Positions 5,891 through 14,328 of a DNA stretch of 64,000 nucleotides are shown piece after piece. The number at the start of each line of letters is the position of its first letter. Position 1 is the first letter of the stretch. A program made the position numbers and the translations under genes. The notes beneath the pieces are model-generated. The model was not told the DNA's origin. It made no database searches and saw only the letters and a list, made by a program, of their open reading frames with translations. Origin of the DNA: Bacteroidota bacterium (lineage in GTDB: Bacteria > Bacteroidota > Bacteroidia > 2-12-FULL-35-15); the NCBI GenBank assembly GCA_947479085.1, contig CANJYB010000022.1:1-64000 (forward strand), in the 5' to 3' direction.

Positions 5891-6568
5891 TTACCGTTTC
5901 CTGAGCGAGAATAGCTCCTTGTTGTATTCCAGCAAAGCGAGGTTTTGAGTGGCTGTTGGGTTTTGTTCGGCTTTGAGCACCTGCTCGTAGAGCTGTTTGG
6001 CCCTGTTATAATACAAAATATTATGAGCAGCATTATTAACATATAAGCTGAAATACACCTGGGTGGCCAGGGCCATTTTAATAGCGTTTTCGTATTTCGT
6101 AAACTCGGTATGGTTGGCCGAAGCATCGGCAATGGGGTAGTATTTTTTGAACACTTCAAAATTCCGCAAGGCTACTGGGTAATTAATGGTGTCTATACTT
6201 GGCGAAAGGTCGTTATACAACAGAGAGATTAAATAACTGATGTTGGCTTTGCTTTTAGTTGCATTGGCTTTTGAGGTATCCAGTTCCATTGCTTTTTTAA
6301 AACATTCGAGGGCAGCCATGCGGGCAGGCGATTCGGGGTTTGTTTTTTCCTGTTCAAGGTAAATTTCCTTATTGGCGCAACCTTTATAGTACCATGCTTC
6401 GGCATCTTTGGCACCTTTTCCCTTTTTGGTGCAGGAATCGAGGCAGGCAAGTGCGGCTTTGTATTCCTTTGCCTGCATAAGGGTAAAGGCACGTGTTGTA
6501 CTTTCTTTTTGCGAAAAGCCATTGGCTGTTAAAAGCCATACGGTTGATATTATGAGGAGTTTTTTCAT
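5891..6568 (-). CDS. Secreted TPR-repeat protein
   Basis: 225 residues. The start is taken at the ATG complementary to 6566-6568, because the sequence from there is a clean signal peptide (MKKLLIISTVWLLTANGFSQ). A longer frame adds 15 non-signal residues. Helical repeats follow: AFTLMQAKEYKAALACLDSC (about 27-46), AWYYKGCANKEIYLEQ, ALECFKKAMELDTSKANA, and AKQLYEQVLKAEQNPTATQN near the end, all TPR-like. Probably a periplasmic scaffold or protein-interaction module. It stands alone between two copies of a composite repeat and does not share an operon with the rightward genes from 7147. Confidence 0.75.
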   Translation of the reverse strand: MKKLLIISTVWLLTANGFSQKESTTRAFTLMQAKEYKAALACLDSCTKKGKGAKDAEAWYYKGCANKEIYLEQEKTNPESPARMAALECFKKAMELDTSKANATKSKANISYLISLLYNDLSPSIDTINYPVALRNFEVFKKYYPIADASANHTEFTKYENAIKMALATQVYFSLYVNNAAHNILYYNRAKQLYEQVLKAEQNPTATQNLALLEYNKELFSLRKR

Positions 6569-6635
6569 GTTCCTGTCTTTTAATTTGGTTATTGATTTTG
6601 AACAGGGAAACAAATGTATGAAAAAAAGCAGATAG

Positions 6636-6800
6636 TTGGTGGTTGGTGGTTGGTTATTTGGGGTTGGTGGTGTGTAGATTGTTGTTGGTGGTTAGTTGTT
6701 GGTGGTTTGAGGTTGGTGGTTTGAGGTTGGTGGTTTGTTGTTTGAGGTTTGAGGTTTGTGGTTTGTGGTTTGTGGTTTGTGGTTTGTGGTTGTTGGTGGC
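6636..6800 (+). repeat. G/T-rich low-complexity tract
   Basis: About 165 bp built of GGTTGGTG, GGTTTGAG and GGTTTGTG words with a loose 7-9 bp period. The open frames over it are low-complexity artefacts. An A/C-rich tract of the complementary wording lies at 7016-7081, so the two could pair. Confidence 0.8.
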
Positions 6801-6812
6801 GCGAGGTTTAGT

Positions 6813-7011
6813 GTGGAGGGATGGTAAAAAAAACACACCCCCTACCCCCTCTCGCTTGCGCATTGGCAAACGCACAGAGGGGAATAGCTTCCGTGAAAAG
6901 AGGTGATAAAGTTGGGCACTGGGGCACTTCGGCACTTCGGCAAGCTCAGTGACCGGAGCTAAGTGATAGTGTTACGAAACCTCCAAACCGGCAAAGGAGC
7001 CGGTTCGGAGG
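6813..7011 (+). repeat. Composite palindromic repeat, copy 2
   Basis: The same three blocks as 5503-5789: GTGGAGGGATGG (6813-6824), CACTTCGGCACTTCGGCAAG with GCTCAGTGACCGG (6925-6956), and hairpin CCTCC-AAACCGGC / GCCGGTT-CGGAGG (6980-7011). Between blocks 1 and 2 lies a further hairpin CCCCTCT..AGAGGGG (6848-6884). The CCTCC hairpins differ between copies by paired substitutions. Confidence 0.6.
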
Positions 7012-7015
7012 GAGA

Positions 7016-7081
7016 AACCACAAACCACAAACTACAAACAACTAACAACTAACAACTAACATCTACCCACCACAAACTTGA
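7016..7081 (+). repeat. A/C-rich low-complexity tract
   Basis: ACCACAAACCACAAACTACA-type words continuing as AACTAACAACTAACAACTA. It is the reverse-complement style of the 6636-6800 tract and ends just upstream of the promoter for the 7147 series. Confidence 0.75.
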
Positions 7082-7111
7082 AACTTTCCCTCTGAAACCT
7101 TTAATTTTTAT

Positions 7112-7119
7112 TAGTTTTG
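7112..7119 (+). promoter_or_regulatory. -7 promoter element TAGTTTTG for the 7147-20936 series
   Basis: Matches TAnnTTTG. The transcript would begin near 7124-7126, so an ATG frame opening at 7117 cannot be the start; the ATG at 7147 is. Confidence 0.6.
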
Positions 7120-7146
7120 CACCCGAATATTAATACGAGTTTATAT

Positions 7147-7830
7147 ATGAACCAAATCAAGACATTTTTAGTAGATAACCTTTCGGGCTTTTCGTTAAAG
7201 GCTATTCCGGGTTTTATTTTCAGTTTTATTGTTTGTGCGGTGCTGTCTTTTATTTTGGGCAAGGTGTACACCAAATATGGCAATTCGCTGTCGAACCGTA
7301 AGGCTTTTGCGCGTAACTTTATAGTACTGGCCATTACCACCATGTTTATTATTTCGGTAGTAAAGTCGTCATTGGCCCTGTCGTTAGGGTTGGTGGGTGC
7401 ATTGTCCATTGTTCGTTTCCGGTCGGCCATTAAGGAACCTGAGGAACTGACCTATTTGTTCCTTACCATTGCCATCGGGCTGGGTTGCGGGGCAGGGCTG
7501 GCAGTACTTACAGTCATTGCTTTTGTAGGTTTTGTGGCAGTTATCTGGTTTACCAATACGTATCAGAAATCATTAGAATCACAGAATTTATATCTTACCA
7601 TTTCCAGCAACGAGCCGAAGGCAGTGAACCTGAAAGACATTGTGGAATTGCTGAAAAAACACTGCAGCGGCATAAAACTAAAACGTACGGACGAAACAAC
7701 TGCTACTATTGAGGCTTCTTTTTTTGTGGAGTTTGATGATTTTGAAAAACTGGAAGCAGCCAAAGGCGCTATCAAAGGCATGCACCCTTCGGTTTCGGTT
7801 TCGTTTATGGATAATACGAGGGATTTTTAA
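7147..7830 (+). CDS. DUF4956 integral membrane protein
   Basis: 227 residues from ATG 7147; an in-frame ATG at 7117 overlaps the promoter and is rejected. Three to four membrane helices lie in the first half (FSLKAIPGFIFSFIVCAVLS, FIVLAITTMFIISVVKSSLA, YLFLTIAIGLGCGAGLAVLT). The conserved DUF4956 motif LGLVGALSIVRFRSAIKEPEEL lies near residues 85-106, and the C-terminal soluble domain is about 150-227. Function is not known. The family typically travels with VTC-domain polymerase and CotH genes, exactly as here, which suggests a membrane partner of polyphosphate or surface polymer synthesis. First gene of a long rightward operon. Confidence 0.85.
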   Translation: MNQIKTFLVDNLSGFSLKAIPGFIFSFIVCAVLSFILGKVYTKYGNSLSNRKAFARNFIVLAITTMFIISVVKSSLALSLGLVGALSIVRFRSAIKEPEELTYLFLTIAIGLGCGAGLAVLTVIAFVGFVAVIWFTNTYQKSLESQNLYLTISSNEPKAVNLKDIVELLKKHCSGIKLKRTDETTATIEASFFVEFDDFEKLEAAKGAIKGMHPSVSVSFMDNTRDF

Positions 7831-7834
7831 ATGA

Positions 7835-7903
7835 CCGATGTCGGATGACCGAAGACCGATGAGTTCTAGGTTGACCAATCACCATTGACTAATGACTAAT
7901 CAC
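7835..7903 (+). repeat. Word-like intergenic repeat (GACCGATG / CACCAATGAC)
   Basis: The 75-bp gap between DUF4956 and VTC genes is filled with degenerate 7-9 bp words: GACCGATG three to four times, then TGACTAATGACTAATCACCA. It may extend the mRNA spacer; it holds no gene. Confidence 0.6.
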
Positions 7904-7905
7904 CA

Positions 7906-8592
7906 ATGACAAATAAACCAGAACCTTTACGTTATGAACGAAAATTCCTGATTACAGGATATTCGCACCGCGATGTGGAGCAGATGGTGAAATTTCATCC
8001 TGCCTGCTTTTCGGAGTTGTTTCATGAGCGGGTGGTGAACAATATCTATTTTGATACTGCCGGGTTGACGCATTATTTTGATAATGTGGAAGGTTCGCCC
8101 GAAAGGTTAAAGGTGCGTATCCGCTGGTATGGTGATACTTTTGGACCGATACAAAAACCGGTGCTGGAGTATAAAATCAAGAAAGGATTGCTGGGCAGGA
8201 AAGAGTCGTTTGTATTGCAGCCTTTTAAATTAACCAATGATTTTACAGAAATGGAAATAGCCATGGCGGTGAGTGATGAGGCCATTCCTGTTTCGGTTAA
8301 AAACGAAATGCGGTCGCTAAAGCCTACTTTGCTCAACTCTTACACCCGCAGGTATTATTTATCTGCTGATAAAAATTACCGGATTACGGTGGATCATCAC
8401 CTTACCTATTACCGGATAGGGGTGCATGGCAATACGTTTACCAATAAGTCAGTGGATTATAACACCACAGTGCTTGAATTAAAATACGATTCGTCACTGG
8501 AAGATGAATCGAAATTAATAGCAAATCAGTTTCCTTTTCCGCTTACCAAAAGCTCTAAATACCTGCAGGGACTGGAAAGGGTATTTATATAA
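7906..8592 (+). CDS. VTC-domain polyphosphate polymerase family protein
   Basis: 228 residues, nearly all one VTC (PF09359-like) tunnel domain. Hallmarks in order: RYERKFLI (9-16), VNNIYFDT (about 46-53), LKVRIRWYG (basic strand, about 68-76), VLEYKIKKGLLGRK (about 86-99), YTRRYY, YRITVDHHL, VLELKYDSS and SKYLQGLERV at the end. The Arg/Lys residues and the EYK/ELK acidic residues match the tunnel enzymes that make or bind inorganic polyphosphate. It is cytoplasmic and probably works with the DUF4956 membrane protein. Its stop overlaps the next start by one base, so translation is coupled to the CotH gene. Confidence 0.85.
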   Translation: MTNKPEPLRYERKFLITGYSHRDVEQMVKFHPACFSELFHERVVNNIYFDTAGLTHYFDNVEGSPERLKVRIRWYGDTFGPIQKPVLEYKIKKGLLGRKESFVLQPFKLTNDFTEMEIAMAVSDEAIPVSVKNEMRSLKPTLLNSYTRRYYLSADKNYRITVDHHLTYYRIGVHGNTFTNKSVDYNTTVLELKYDSSLEDESKLIANQFPFPLTKSSKYLQGLERVFI

Positions 8593-10361
8593 TGCAACCC
8601 ATATTACAACCCAAACGAACAACTTCCTTATCCATCAAACTGGCTGCAGTGGTGGTGTTTGTTATAGCTGTTATTGCCTTTGTTTTCAGTTTAAAATATG
8701 CCGGAGAAAGCAAAAAAGAATATCCCGATTTAACGTTTGATACCCAGATTCCCTTTCCTGAATGTGAACAAAAAGGTGGTTTTTATGCCGAACCGTTTGA
8801 CCTGAAAATGACCATCACCGGTGGTAATTACAAAATATATTATACCGTGGATGGTTCGGAACCATCTTTAAAATCTCCTGTTTACACCAAACCTTTAATT
8901 ATTACCAACCGGACAGGAGAAAACAATAATTTATCCAACATTCCCTCTTCTCCTCGCTGGAAACCTCCTGTGGGCGATGTGTTTAAGGGAACGGTGGTAA
9001 GAGCAATAGCTGTAACGGATGACAATAAAAAAAGCCTTGAGTTTACACGCACCTATTTTGTGGACCCTAAAGGCAGCAAGCGTTATAGTTTCCCGGTGGT
9101 GGCCATTACGGTTAATCCGGATGATCTGTTTGGTTACAAAACCGGGATTTATGTTTTAGGCAAAAACTATGATGATAAAAACGATTATGCAAAAAAAGAC
9201 ATTCCGCTTGATTTGCGATGGTGGAAATACCCGTCCAATTACCTTAAAAGAGGAAACAATGCCGAACGCCCTGCTTTTATAGAGTTTTATGAACCGGAAA
9301 ATAAACTGGCTTTTGAAAGCAAAGTGGGAGTTAGAATAAACGGAAATGCCACCCGGGGATACGCACAGAAATCGCTCAGGATTAATTTCAGGAAGGAATA
9401 CGATGCGGAAGAGTTGAATTATAAACTGTTTGCAACCAAAGAGGTAACAAAATTCAAATCGTTTATTTTAAGAAACTCCGGAAACGACTGGGATAAAACC
9501 ATGTTCAGAGATGCCTTTATGCAATCGCTGATGGCCGACTCAAAGATGGACATTCAGAGCAACCGGCCTGCAATTGTTTTTATAAACGGTGAATACTGGG
9601 GAATACATAACCTATGTGAACGGTTTGATGAAAATTATATTTCCTTTAAGTACAACTTACCCAAGGACAGTATCATTATCCTTGAAATGAGCGGGAATGT
9701 ATATTATGGCAAAAAGAGAGATGCGACTGATTTTAAAGAGTTGCTTGCGTTTATTAAAAGTAATGATTTGAGTATTAATGCCAATTACCAAAAGGTGAAA
9801 AACGAGATGGACATTGATAATTTTATAGATTTTGTAATTACCAATGTGTATTACTGCAACAGCGACTGGCCCAATAACAATGTAAAATACTGGAGATATA
9901 AAACCACACCAACAGGTAACGATTCGGCAGGAATAAAAGATGGCCGCTGGAGGTGGATGCTCTATGATACCGATTATGGATTCGGGTTTACCGGAAGCGA
10001 TGCCATACAGATGAACCTGCTTGAAAAGGCAAAAACAACAGGAAGTGTGGGCGTTCTGTTTTCAGGATTATTAAAGAACAAACAATTTACAGATAAATTT
10101 ATTACTGCATTTCAAACGCGGTTGAATACTTCCTTCCGTGAAACCTTTGTAATAAGCAAGATAAACGAGTTTGAAACCGCCTTTGCTCCTGAAATGGAAG
10201 AAAACATAAACCGATGGAGGTTTATGGGTTCATTTTCGAAATGGAAAAGCAATGTGCAGGACTTAAGAGATTTTGCAGGCAAACGTCCTGAAATTCAGGC
10301 CAAACAATTGAATGACTTTTTCAGGTTAACAGAGAAGAATAAAATTACTATTAAAAAATAA
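8592..10361 (+). CDS. CotH kinase-family protein with chitobiase-like N-terminal domain
   Basis: 589 residues. A single N-terminal transmembrane anchor (about 15-36) is followed by a chitobiase/beta-hexosaminidase C-terminal-type module (YKIYYTVDGSEPSLKSPVYT, about 80-100). The CotH kinase-like domain begins around 165 (YSFPVVAITVNPDDLFG), with VRINGNATRGYAQKSLRINF near 252, FILRNSGNDWDKTMFRDAFMQ near 298, INGEYWGIHNLCERFDENYI, and the metal-binding WRWMLYDTDYGFG near 455. CotH proteins are atypical secreted kinases. Known relatives phosphorylate spore-coat proteins; the substrate here is unknown. Start overlaps the VTC stop by 1 bp. Confidence 0.85.
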   Translation: MQPILQPKRTTSLSIKLAAVVVFVIAVIAFVFSLKYAGESKKEYPDLTFDTQIPFPECEQKGGFYAEPFDLKMTITGGNYKIYYTVDGSEPSLKSPVYTKPLIITNRTGENNNLSNIPSSPRWKPPVGDVFKGTVVRAIAVTDDNKKSLEFTRTYFVDPKGSKRYSFPVVAITVNPDDLFGYKTGIYVLGKNYDDKNDYAKKDIPLDLRWWKYPSNYLKRGNNAERPAFIEFYEPENKLAFESKVGVRINGNATRGYAQKSLRINFRKEYDAEELNYKLFATKEVTKFKSFILRNSGNDWDKTMFRDAFMQSLMADSKMDIQSNRPAIVFINGEYWGIHNLCERFDENYISFKYNLPKDSIIILEMSGNVYYGKKRDATDFKELLAFIKSNDLSINANYQKVKNEMDIDNFIDFVITNVYYCNSDWPNNNVKYWRYKTTPTGNDSAGIKDGRWRWMLYDTDYGFGFTGSDAIQMNLLEKAKTTGSVGVLFSGLLKNKQFTDKFITAFQTRLNTSFRETFVISKINEFETAFAPEMEENINRWRFMGSFSKWKSNVQDLRDFAGKRPEIQAKQLNDFFRLTEKNKITIKK

Positions 10362-10382
10362 TACATAATTTCTATTTAACTG

Positions 10383-10390
10383 TATCTTTG
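10383..10390 (+). promoter_or_regulatory. -7 promoter element TATCTTTG
   Basis: A clean TAnnTTTG match in the 50-bp gap after the first CotH gene, 22 bp ahead of the GTG start at 10412. It suggests an internal promoter, so 10412-20936 may be a second transcription unit. Confidence 0.6.
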
Positions 10391-10411
10391 AAAACTTATA
10401 ATTAACAGAGT

Positions 10412-11728
10412 GTGTTAGAATATTACAAAGAAAACGGCCAATTTTATTTAATCATACTTGTCTGGCTGCTGGCCGGAATGTTTGGAGGACCCGTAATTTT
10501 TCTTGTTCTTCCGGGTACCTTGGTTTTAATGCGACAAAAGGGAATGTGGGAAGAACTGTTCCTTGGTTTCTTTTTCATACTTATTATGTCCGACAGCGAG
10601 TTGTCTTATCTGGCCTTTGCCAAGAACATAAAAATTGTTTACTTGGTTATCCTAGCGGCCTTTTTTATCCTTGACATGGATGAATTCAGACCATTAAACG
10701 GTATTTACAAGCAATACATTCCGTTTTTTATAGTTGCCATTATTTGCTTGTTTTTTTCACCTTCTCTTTTTGTTGGATTTCAAAAAACGTTTTCCTACAT
10801 CCTCATGTTTATTCTTGTTCCCAACATTGTAACAAGGCTTTTTAGGGAAACAGGCCAGAAGTTTTTTAAAAACCTTATTTACTTTGGAACCACGATATGC
10901 CTTGCGGGTTTTATATTATACGCTATAAAAAAGGAATATGCGTTTAATGCCATAATCGGAAGATACAATGGGGTATTTGGAAATCCGAATGGTTTGGGGT
11001 TATATGCCTTCCTGTTATTTGCCCTGTTTTTTACCCTAAATGATATTTACGAAAACATGTTTACTAGGAACGAGAAAATACTGATTTATTTTGCCATTCT
11101 ATTTTCCATTGTTTTCTCCAATTCGAGAAATGCATTTCTTAGTGTTGTTATTCTTGTTTTGTTTGCCGCCATTTTCAAAAAGTCTTCTTTTCTCGGACTC
11201 ATTATGTCCATTGTTTTGTTTGTTGTCAATTTGTTAGTTGCAGATTATATCCCTATCCTTATAAAACAGTTAGGGCTGGAATCGTTTTTCAGGCTGCATA
11301 CACTTCAGGAATTAAGTGGAAGAGCGGTAGCCTGGCAGTTTGCCTGGACCAAGATTCAGAATAACTATTTTATTTCAAGAGGATTTGGATACGATGAGTT
11401 TACCATGCGGGCCAATTATCATATGTTGAGCAGAATGGGTACACAGGGAGGGGTGCATAGTTCCTACTTATCGCTATGGTTAAATTTTGGACTAGTAGGG
11501 GCCTTGTTGTATATGCGTTCCTTCTTTTTAGTATTTATTAAAGCGATTAAGATAAATCGAGTATCGTTTTCGATAATGTATGCTGTATTATTTTCAGCTG
11601 CCTTCGAAGGTTTGTTTATTGGTTCATTAAACCCACAAATGATTATTTTATTGATTACCATTACTATTATAAGCGACCCTGATTTTAAAACGGAAGAGGC
11701 CGAAATCGGGGAGCTACAGATTGCATGA
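10412..11728 (+). CDS. O-antigen ligase/polymerase-like membrane protein
   Basis: 438 residues from a GTG start, chosen because it follows the promoter at 10383 closely and the frame has no ATG before the first membrane helix. About ten to twelve hydrophobic helices span the protein. A periplasmic loop carries RYNGVFGNPNGLGLYAF (about 186-202) and FSNSRNAFLSV (about 235), the O-antigen ligase/Wzy (PF04932) signature, followed by the GFGYDEF..GGVHSSYLSLWLNFG segment (about 325-360). Role: polymerising or attaching a surface glycan at the periplasmic face. It overlaps the next gene by 4 bp. Confidence 0.8.
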   Translation: MLEYYKENGQFYLIILVWLLAGMFGGPVIFLVLPGTLVLMRQKGMWEELFLGFFFILIMSDSELSYLAFAKNIKIVYLVILAAFFILDMDEFRPLNGIYKQYIPFFIVAIICLFFSPSLFVGFQKTFSYILMFILVPNIVTRLFRETGQKFFKNLIYFGTTICLAGFILYAIKKEYAFNAIIGRYNGVFGNPNGLGLYAFLLFALFFTLNDIYENMFTRNEKILIYFAILFSIVFSNSRNAFLSVVILVLFAAIFKKSSFLGLIMSIVLFVVNLLVADYIPILIKQLGLESFFRLHTLQELSGRAVAWQFAWTKIQNNYFISRGFGYDEFTMRANYHMLSRMGTQGGVHSSYLSLWLNFGLVGALLYMRSFFLVFIKAIKINRVSFSIMYAVLFSAAFEGLFIGSLNPQMIILLITITIISDPDFKTEEAEIGELQIA

Positions 11729-12852
11729 GAAGTACAGTAAAACCGTTATTAAAATACAAAGGAATAATTGAATTAGTGATTTCATTTATTCTTGCCTTCA
11801 GTATCATAGTAGCTTATTTTCACGAAACTACCAATTTCGAAAATCTTGCATTGGGAGTTTATACACGTGCCTATTACGGTAAGATTAATAATGTACCGAT
11901 GCATTCCATGGGACTGAGAAAAAAGGAAGAGATACTAAAGGGAAACAAAGAAAGAGGAGCTAAAGATGTTGTTTTATTAATAGGCAATTCGCAAACCCAT
12001 TCCATTAATCAATACAAAGAAGGAGATGTTACTTTTCCTGAATTACTTGCCGATTCATTAGACAAAAAATCAATTGATATTATTGCCAGCAGCGTTCCAA
12101 ATGCTACCATGGAGGATTTTTATTTACTCTATCAATCCTGGAAAAAGGATGTGAATATTAAAATGGTGGTATTCCCTATTTTTCTTGATGATACCAGGGA
12201 AGAAGGAATTCAGCAGGGGTTTTACAATGATATTAAATCTTTCCGCATAGCAGATTCGAACGCGATAGCGAAAAAAATAAACGGAGAGCTAGAGAAAATG
12301 GAAAAAGTAACCGGAACAAATGATTTAGCAGCCCTGAATCAAACCTTCCAGGAAATTACAGAATCGAAACTGGACAATTATTTGAATACCCACTTTAACC
12401 CCTGGTTTTACCGTCCAAACATCAGGGGAGAATTTTTCAGCAATCTTTATAAATTAAGAAATACAGTATTGGGCATTGATGCAAAAACAAAAAGAGGAAT
12501 TATTAAAGATATTTATGAAGAAAATATTAAGGCGTTGAAAATGCTGTTGGATGATTGCAGAAAAAGTAATATAAAAGTTTTGGTTTACATTCCACCATTG
12601 AGAAATGATTACGAAATCCCCTATTACCGTAATGAATACATCACTTTTAAAAAGCAAATGGGAGAAATAACCAAAGAATACAATGCCGGCTTTATTAATA
12701 TCGAAAACTGCGTACCAAATAAATACTGGGGATTTAAAGGAACCCGCACTTTTAAAGGGCTGTTGGACATCGACTTTATGCACTTTCAATATCCCGGACA
12801 TATTATTATGGCGGATACGCTTCAGACCGAAATAGAAAAAATGATTAAATAA
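11725..12852 (+). CDS. SGNH-hydrolase-fold protein, partner of the MBOAT acyltransferase
   Basis: 375 residues. An N-terminal membrane anchor (about 14-31) precedes a periplasmic SGNH-like domain. Block I is VLLIGNSQTHS (about 88-98, Ser in GNSQ); the C-terminal DIDFMHFQYPGH (about 350-361) supplies Asp and His. Central NVKVLVYIPPLRN-like strand (IKVLVYIPPLRND) fits the fold. Proteins of this sort sit beside MBOAT acyltransferases and finish O-acylation of extracellular polysaccharides (as with AlgX/AlgJ or DltD). It starts 4 bp inside the preceding gene and ends 5 bp before the MBOAT gene. Confidence 0.75.
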   Translation: MRSTVKPLLKYKGIIELVISFILAFSIIVAYFHETTNFENLALGVYTRAYYGKINNVPMHSMGLRKKEEILKGNKERGAKDVVLLIGNSQTHSINQYKEGDVTFPELLADSLDKKSIDIIASSVPNATMEDFYLLYQSWKKDVNIKMVVFPIFLDDTREEGIQQGFYNDIKSFRIADSNAIAKKINGELEKMEKVTGTNDLAALNQTFQEITESKLDNYLNTHFNPWFYRPNIRGEFFSNLYKLRNTVLGIDAKTKRGIIKDIYEENIKALKMLLDDCRKSNIKVLVYIPPLRNDYEIPYYRNEYITFKKQMGEITKEYNAGFINIENCVPNKYWGFKGTRTFKGLLDIDFMHFQYPGHIIMADTLQTEIEKMIK

Positions 12853-12857
12853 ACTGT

Positions 12858-14324
12858 ATGATTTTTAATTCTGTTACATACCTTATTTTTCTTACGCTTG
12901 CTGTCATTTTGTATTGGCTATTGCCATTGCGTGCCGGACGCGCCATGTTATTTGGAGGAAGTTTATTATTCTATGGTTTCTGGAGGTTCGAGTTTTTGCC
13001 CTTGCTATTGATAGCAGCCATTGTGGATTATTGGTGTTCCATTGAAATTGAAAAAAGAGAAGAACCGAAATCACGTTTACGTTTTCTTATATTCAGTTTA
13101 ACCATTAATCTTGGAATTCTCTTTTACTTCAAATACTTAATCTTTTTCACCGATAACGTGGTATGGGCATTAAATGTTTTTGGTTGCAATATTGCAATAC
13201 CTCATTTGGATATATTACTTCCATTAGGAATCAGTTTTTATACTTTCGAAACAATAAGTTATACAGTCGATGTATATCGTAAACACATAAAGGCGGAACG
13301 TAATTTTTTAACCTATGCTACGTTCCTTGTATACTTTCCGCATTTGATTGCCGGACCTGTTCTGCGGGCTTCAGAAATATTGCCCCAGTTAAAAACTAAA
13401 AAACCGTTTGAAAATGAATTCATAATTACAGGTATGAAACGATTACTTCAGGGCCTTTTTTTGAAAGTGGTGCTTGCAGACAATATTGCTCCTTTGGTTA
13501 ATGAAGGTTTCGCTTTAAATGCCGGGTCATTAAGTGCTATTGATGTTCTGACATTGGCATTTATGTTCGGTATGCAGATTTATTTTGATTTCAGCGCCTA
13601 TTCTCATATTGCTATAGGAAGTGCAAAAATGATGGGCATTAATTTTCCGGAAAATTTCAATTTCCCTTACGCAGCAGCTTCTTTCAGGGAGTTCTGGAAA
13701 AGATGGCATATCTCCTTATCCAGTTGGATAAGAGATTATTTGTATTTGCCTATTATGAAAACGAAAGTGGTCAGCGATGGTTCTACCGGTATAGGAAACG
13801 TTTTGAATGATTCACAACCCAAACGAAATCGGAATGTTGCATTGTTTCTTACCTGGTCTATTATGGGATTGTGGCACGGAGCCAACTGGACATTTATCTT
13901 CTGGGGAGTATACCATGCAAGTTTTGTTTTTATTGAACGGATGATTAATAAGTTCAGAAAGAAAACTGCAACTAAAAATTGGTTCAAATTGTTTATGAGT
14001 TGGTCCATAGTAGTTCCTATTGCAATGCTAAGTTGGATTCCATTCAGAGCAACCAATATGACTATTGTCTGGGAAATGTATAGTAAACTCTTTTCGATGA
14101 AAGGATATACTTTTCTTGGAATGAAAGAAAACATCTACATCGTTTGTGCGCTTTTATTTGGTTTAACCACATTGATGTATGTTTATAAAACATTTATTAG
14201 TCAGAAGGTTCAAAAATCGGGCATCCTTTCTTCCATTATTAATATTAGTGCTTATACTGTAATGATAATATTAGTTTTCTGCTTTTTACGTCCTATCAGT
14301 CAGTTCATCTATTTCCAATTCTAA
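12858..14324 (+). CDS. MBOAT O-acyltransferase (AlgI-like)
   Basis: 488 residues with about ten membrane helices. The typical N-terminus (MIFNSVTYLIFLTLAVILYWLLP) is followed by PLGISFYTFETISYTVDVYRK (about 119-139) and YFPHLIAGPVLRASEILPQL (about 156-175). The catalytic region has FWKRWHISLSSWIRDYLYLP (about 278-297) and the invariant His in MGLWHGANWTFIFWGVYH (about 337-354). It transfers acyl, usually acetyl, groups across the membrane onto polysaccharide. The SGNH protein just upstream is the expected partner. Length and motif order match AlgI homologues. Confidence 0.9.
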   Translation: MIFNSVTYLIFLTLAVILYWLLPLRAGRAMLFGGSLLFYGFWRFEFLPLLLIAAIVDYWCSIEIEKREEPKSRLRFLIFSLTINLGILFYFKYLIFFTDNVVWALNVFGCNIAIPHLDILLPLGISFYTFETISYTVDVYRKHIKAERNFLTYATFLVYFPHLIAGPVLRASEILPQLKTKKPFENEFIITGMKRLLQGLFLKVVLADNIAPLVNEGFALNAGSLSAIDVLTLAFMFGMQIYFDFSAYSHIAIGSAKMMGINFPENFNFPYAAASFREFWKRWHISLSSWIRDYLYLPIMKTKVVSDGSTGIGNVLNDSQPKRNRNVALFLTWSIMGLWHGANWTFIFWGVYHASFVFIERMINKFRKKTATKNWFKLFMSWSIVVPIAMLSWIPFRATNMTIVWEMYSKLFSMKGYTFLGMKENIYIVCALLFGLTTLMYVYKTFISQKVQKSGILSSIINISAYTVMIILVFCFLRPISQFIYFQF

Positions 14325-14328
14325 ATCA

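Noticed and set aside
6643-6906. 87-residue + strand frame and its minus-strand partner at 6654-6935
   Set aside because: Both are low-complexity readings of the G/T-rich tract.
7117-7146. Earlier ATG for the DUF4956 protein
   Set aside because: It overlaps the TAGTTTTG promoter element, so it would lie at or before the transcription start.
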